From an uncultured Roseburia sp. (GTDB lineage Bacteria > Bacillota > Clostridia > Lachnospirales > Lachnospiraceae): a DNA stretch of 6,339 nucleotides. Made by a program: the position numbers and the translations under genes. Where the stretch lies: contig CANDFU010000108.1 of assembly GCA_947384095.1 (NCBI GenBank), forward strand, positions 1-6,339, given 5' to 3'. Position 1 is the first letter of the stretch, and the number at the start of each line of letters is the position of its first letter. This document shows positions 5,419 through 6,339 of the stretch, in pieces. The notes beneath the pieces are model-generated. The model was not told the origin of the DNA and did no database searches. It saw nothing but the letters and a program-made list of their open reading frames with translations.

Positions 5419-6339
5419 TTATTTCTGGCTGCTCGTCCCCGCCATTTTCACATACTGAATAACCGATGTATCTTCGTCGACCGGCAGAATCTCGGCTCCC
5501 ATCCCGCGAAGCGCTTCAATCAGCGGACGCACCGCCTCCACCGTCTCCGACTTATCCGCCGAGTCATGCAGAAGCACGACCGACGTCTTATATTTTACCA
5601 CGGCATCCGAGACATTTGCAACAATCTCCTCCGCCGTATAGGATGCCGCCGCATCCCCCGCAGTGATATTCCAGTCAAAATAGACCGTTCCCTGCTCCTG
5701 TAAATACGAAATCAGACTGCTCATGGGCACATCGCTGATCTGGTTATTGCTGCCTCCCGGAAAACGGTAATACCGGCAGTCCGTCCCCGTCACTTCCTTC
5801 AGATAGCCCCGGAGCTTCTGATAATCTTCTGCAAACGCCTCCCTGGACTCATAGACCTCACTGTATTTGTTGGAATAAGAATGCATGCCGAGCGTATGCC
5901 CCTCATCCACAATTCTTTTGTACAGGTCCCTGGACGCCTCATCCTCTTTCCCCGTCACAAAAAAAGTTGCTTTTATATCGTATTCAGCCAGAATATCAAG
6001 AATCTCTGCAGTCCGCTCCGACGGCCCGTCGTCAAAAGTGAGATATACCCGGTGGCGGTCTTTCGCTCCCGCCTGATTGGCCAGGTCGTCCATCCCGGAA
6101 ATCAGCGCCGCGCCCGTGCCGCCAATGCCTGCCTCTGCCTCGGTGCCGTCCCCTGGTCCCAGGCGCTCTCCCGCTCCCTGGTTGCCGTTTAAATATTCGC
6201 CTGCATCGCGCACTCCCGATCTGGACAGCACAAGGTTGTCCAGCTTTTTCTCAAGCGATATGGTTTTGACAAGCAGAAATAAAATCAGCAGCATCGACAG
6301 GATAATCCAGCCCGCTGTGATCCCGATGATCGCGGTTTT
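5419..6339 (-). CDS. Membrane-anchored NodB-type polysaccharide deacetylase, 5' end cut by window edge
   Basis: The family removes N- or O-acetyl groups from peptidoglycan, chitin-like chains or xylan outside the cell. The visible part is 306 residues and the frame is open through the right edge, so the true start is beyond the window. An ATG at 6294 falls in the middle of a membrane helix, has no clear ribosome site and is unlikely to be the start. In fragment numbering, residues 3-24 form one hydrophobic segment, followed by a charged stretch and a Gly/Glu-rich linker to about residue 95, as in a type II anchored extracellular enzyme. NodB motifs follow: TFDDGP with Asp103 and Asp104, HSYSN with His153, RFPGG with Arg192, FDWNITAGD with Asp222, and VVLLHDS with His258. 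The usual second His of motif 2 (HSxxH) is Asn157 here. Substrate cannot be assigned, though peptidoglycan is plausible next to a bactofilin. It ends 14 bp before the bactofilin gene. Confidence 0.92.
   Translation of the reverse strand, partial: KTAIIGITAGWIILSMLLILFLLVKTISLEKKLDNLVLSRSGVRDAGEYLNGNQGAGERLGPGDGTEAEAGIGGTGAALISGMDDLANQAGAKDRHRVYLTFDDGPSERTAEILDILAEYDIKATFFVTGKEDEASRDLYKRIVDEGHTLGMHSYSNKYSEVYESREAFAEDYQKLRGYLKEVTGTDCRYYRFPGGSNNQISDVPMSSLISYLQEQGTVYFDWNITAGDAAASYTAEEIVANVSDAVVKYKTSVVLLHDSADKSETVEAVRPLIEALRGMGAEILPVDEDTSVIQYVKMAGTSSQK

Overview
The window is a single gene train. All eight genes lie on the minus strand, so transcription runs from high to low coordinates. It looks like chromosomal DNA of a Gram-positive member of the Clostridia. 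Lachnospiraceae is my best guess, from the gene order pyrH-frr-uppS-cdsA-dxr-rseP, strong GGAGG-type ribosome binding sites, moderate GC content and the sequence flavour of the bactofilin and deacetylase. Placement below class level is inference.

In transcription order: (1) a membrane-anchored NodB-type polysaccharide deacetylase, 5' truncated by the window edge (5419-6339); (2) a bactofilin with a long N-terminal extension (4487-5404); (3) pyrH, UMP kinase (3758-4471); (4) frr, ribosome recycling factor (3106-3660); (5) uppS, undecaprenyl diphosphate synthase (2314-3021); (6) cdsA, CDP-diacylglycerol synthase (1489-2295); (7) dxr, DXP reductoisomerase (330-1472); (8) rseP, site-2 protease, 3' truncated by the window edge (1-303). 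Most gaps are 14 to 26 bp. Two are longer: pyrH-frr (97 bp) and frr-uppS (84 bp). The second holds a hairpin. No stretch over 300 bases lacks a gene, and no convincing promoter or strong terminator is visible. I saw no tRNA, rRNA, CRISPR array, insertion sequence or integration site.

The pyrH-to-rseP block is the conserved Firmicutes cluster. It joins nucleotide supply and ribosome recycling to envelope biogenesis. Dxr feeds the MEP isoprenoid pathway, UppS turns its products into the C55 lipid carrier for peptidoglycan, CdsA makes the phospholipid precursor, and RseP cleaves membrane proteins. The usual upstream partners rpsB-tsf are not next to pyrH here. A deacetylase and a bactofilin sit there instead, with spacing that suggests co-transcription.

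Nothing in the window is a clearly new system. The points most worth a second look are: a near-perfect Shine-Dalgarno and ATG inside the bactofilin gene, exactly at the boundary between the N-terminal extension and the beta-helix domain; an Asn where the deacetylase family normally has its second metal-binding His; and the pairing of a bactofilin with a wall-modifying enzyme ahead of the pyrH-uppS operon.
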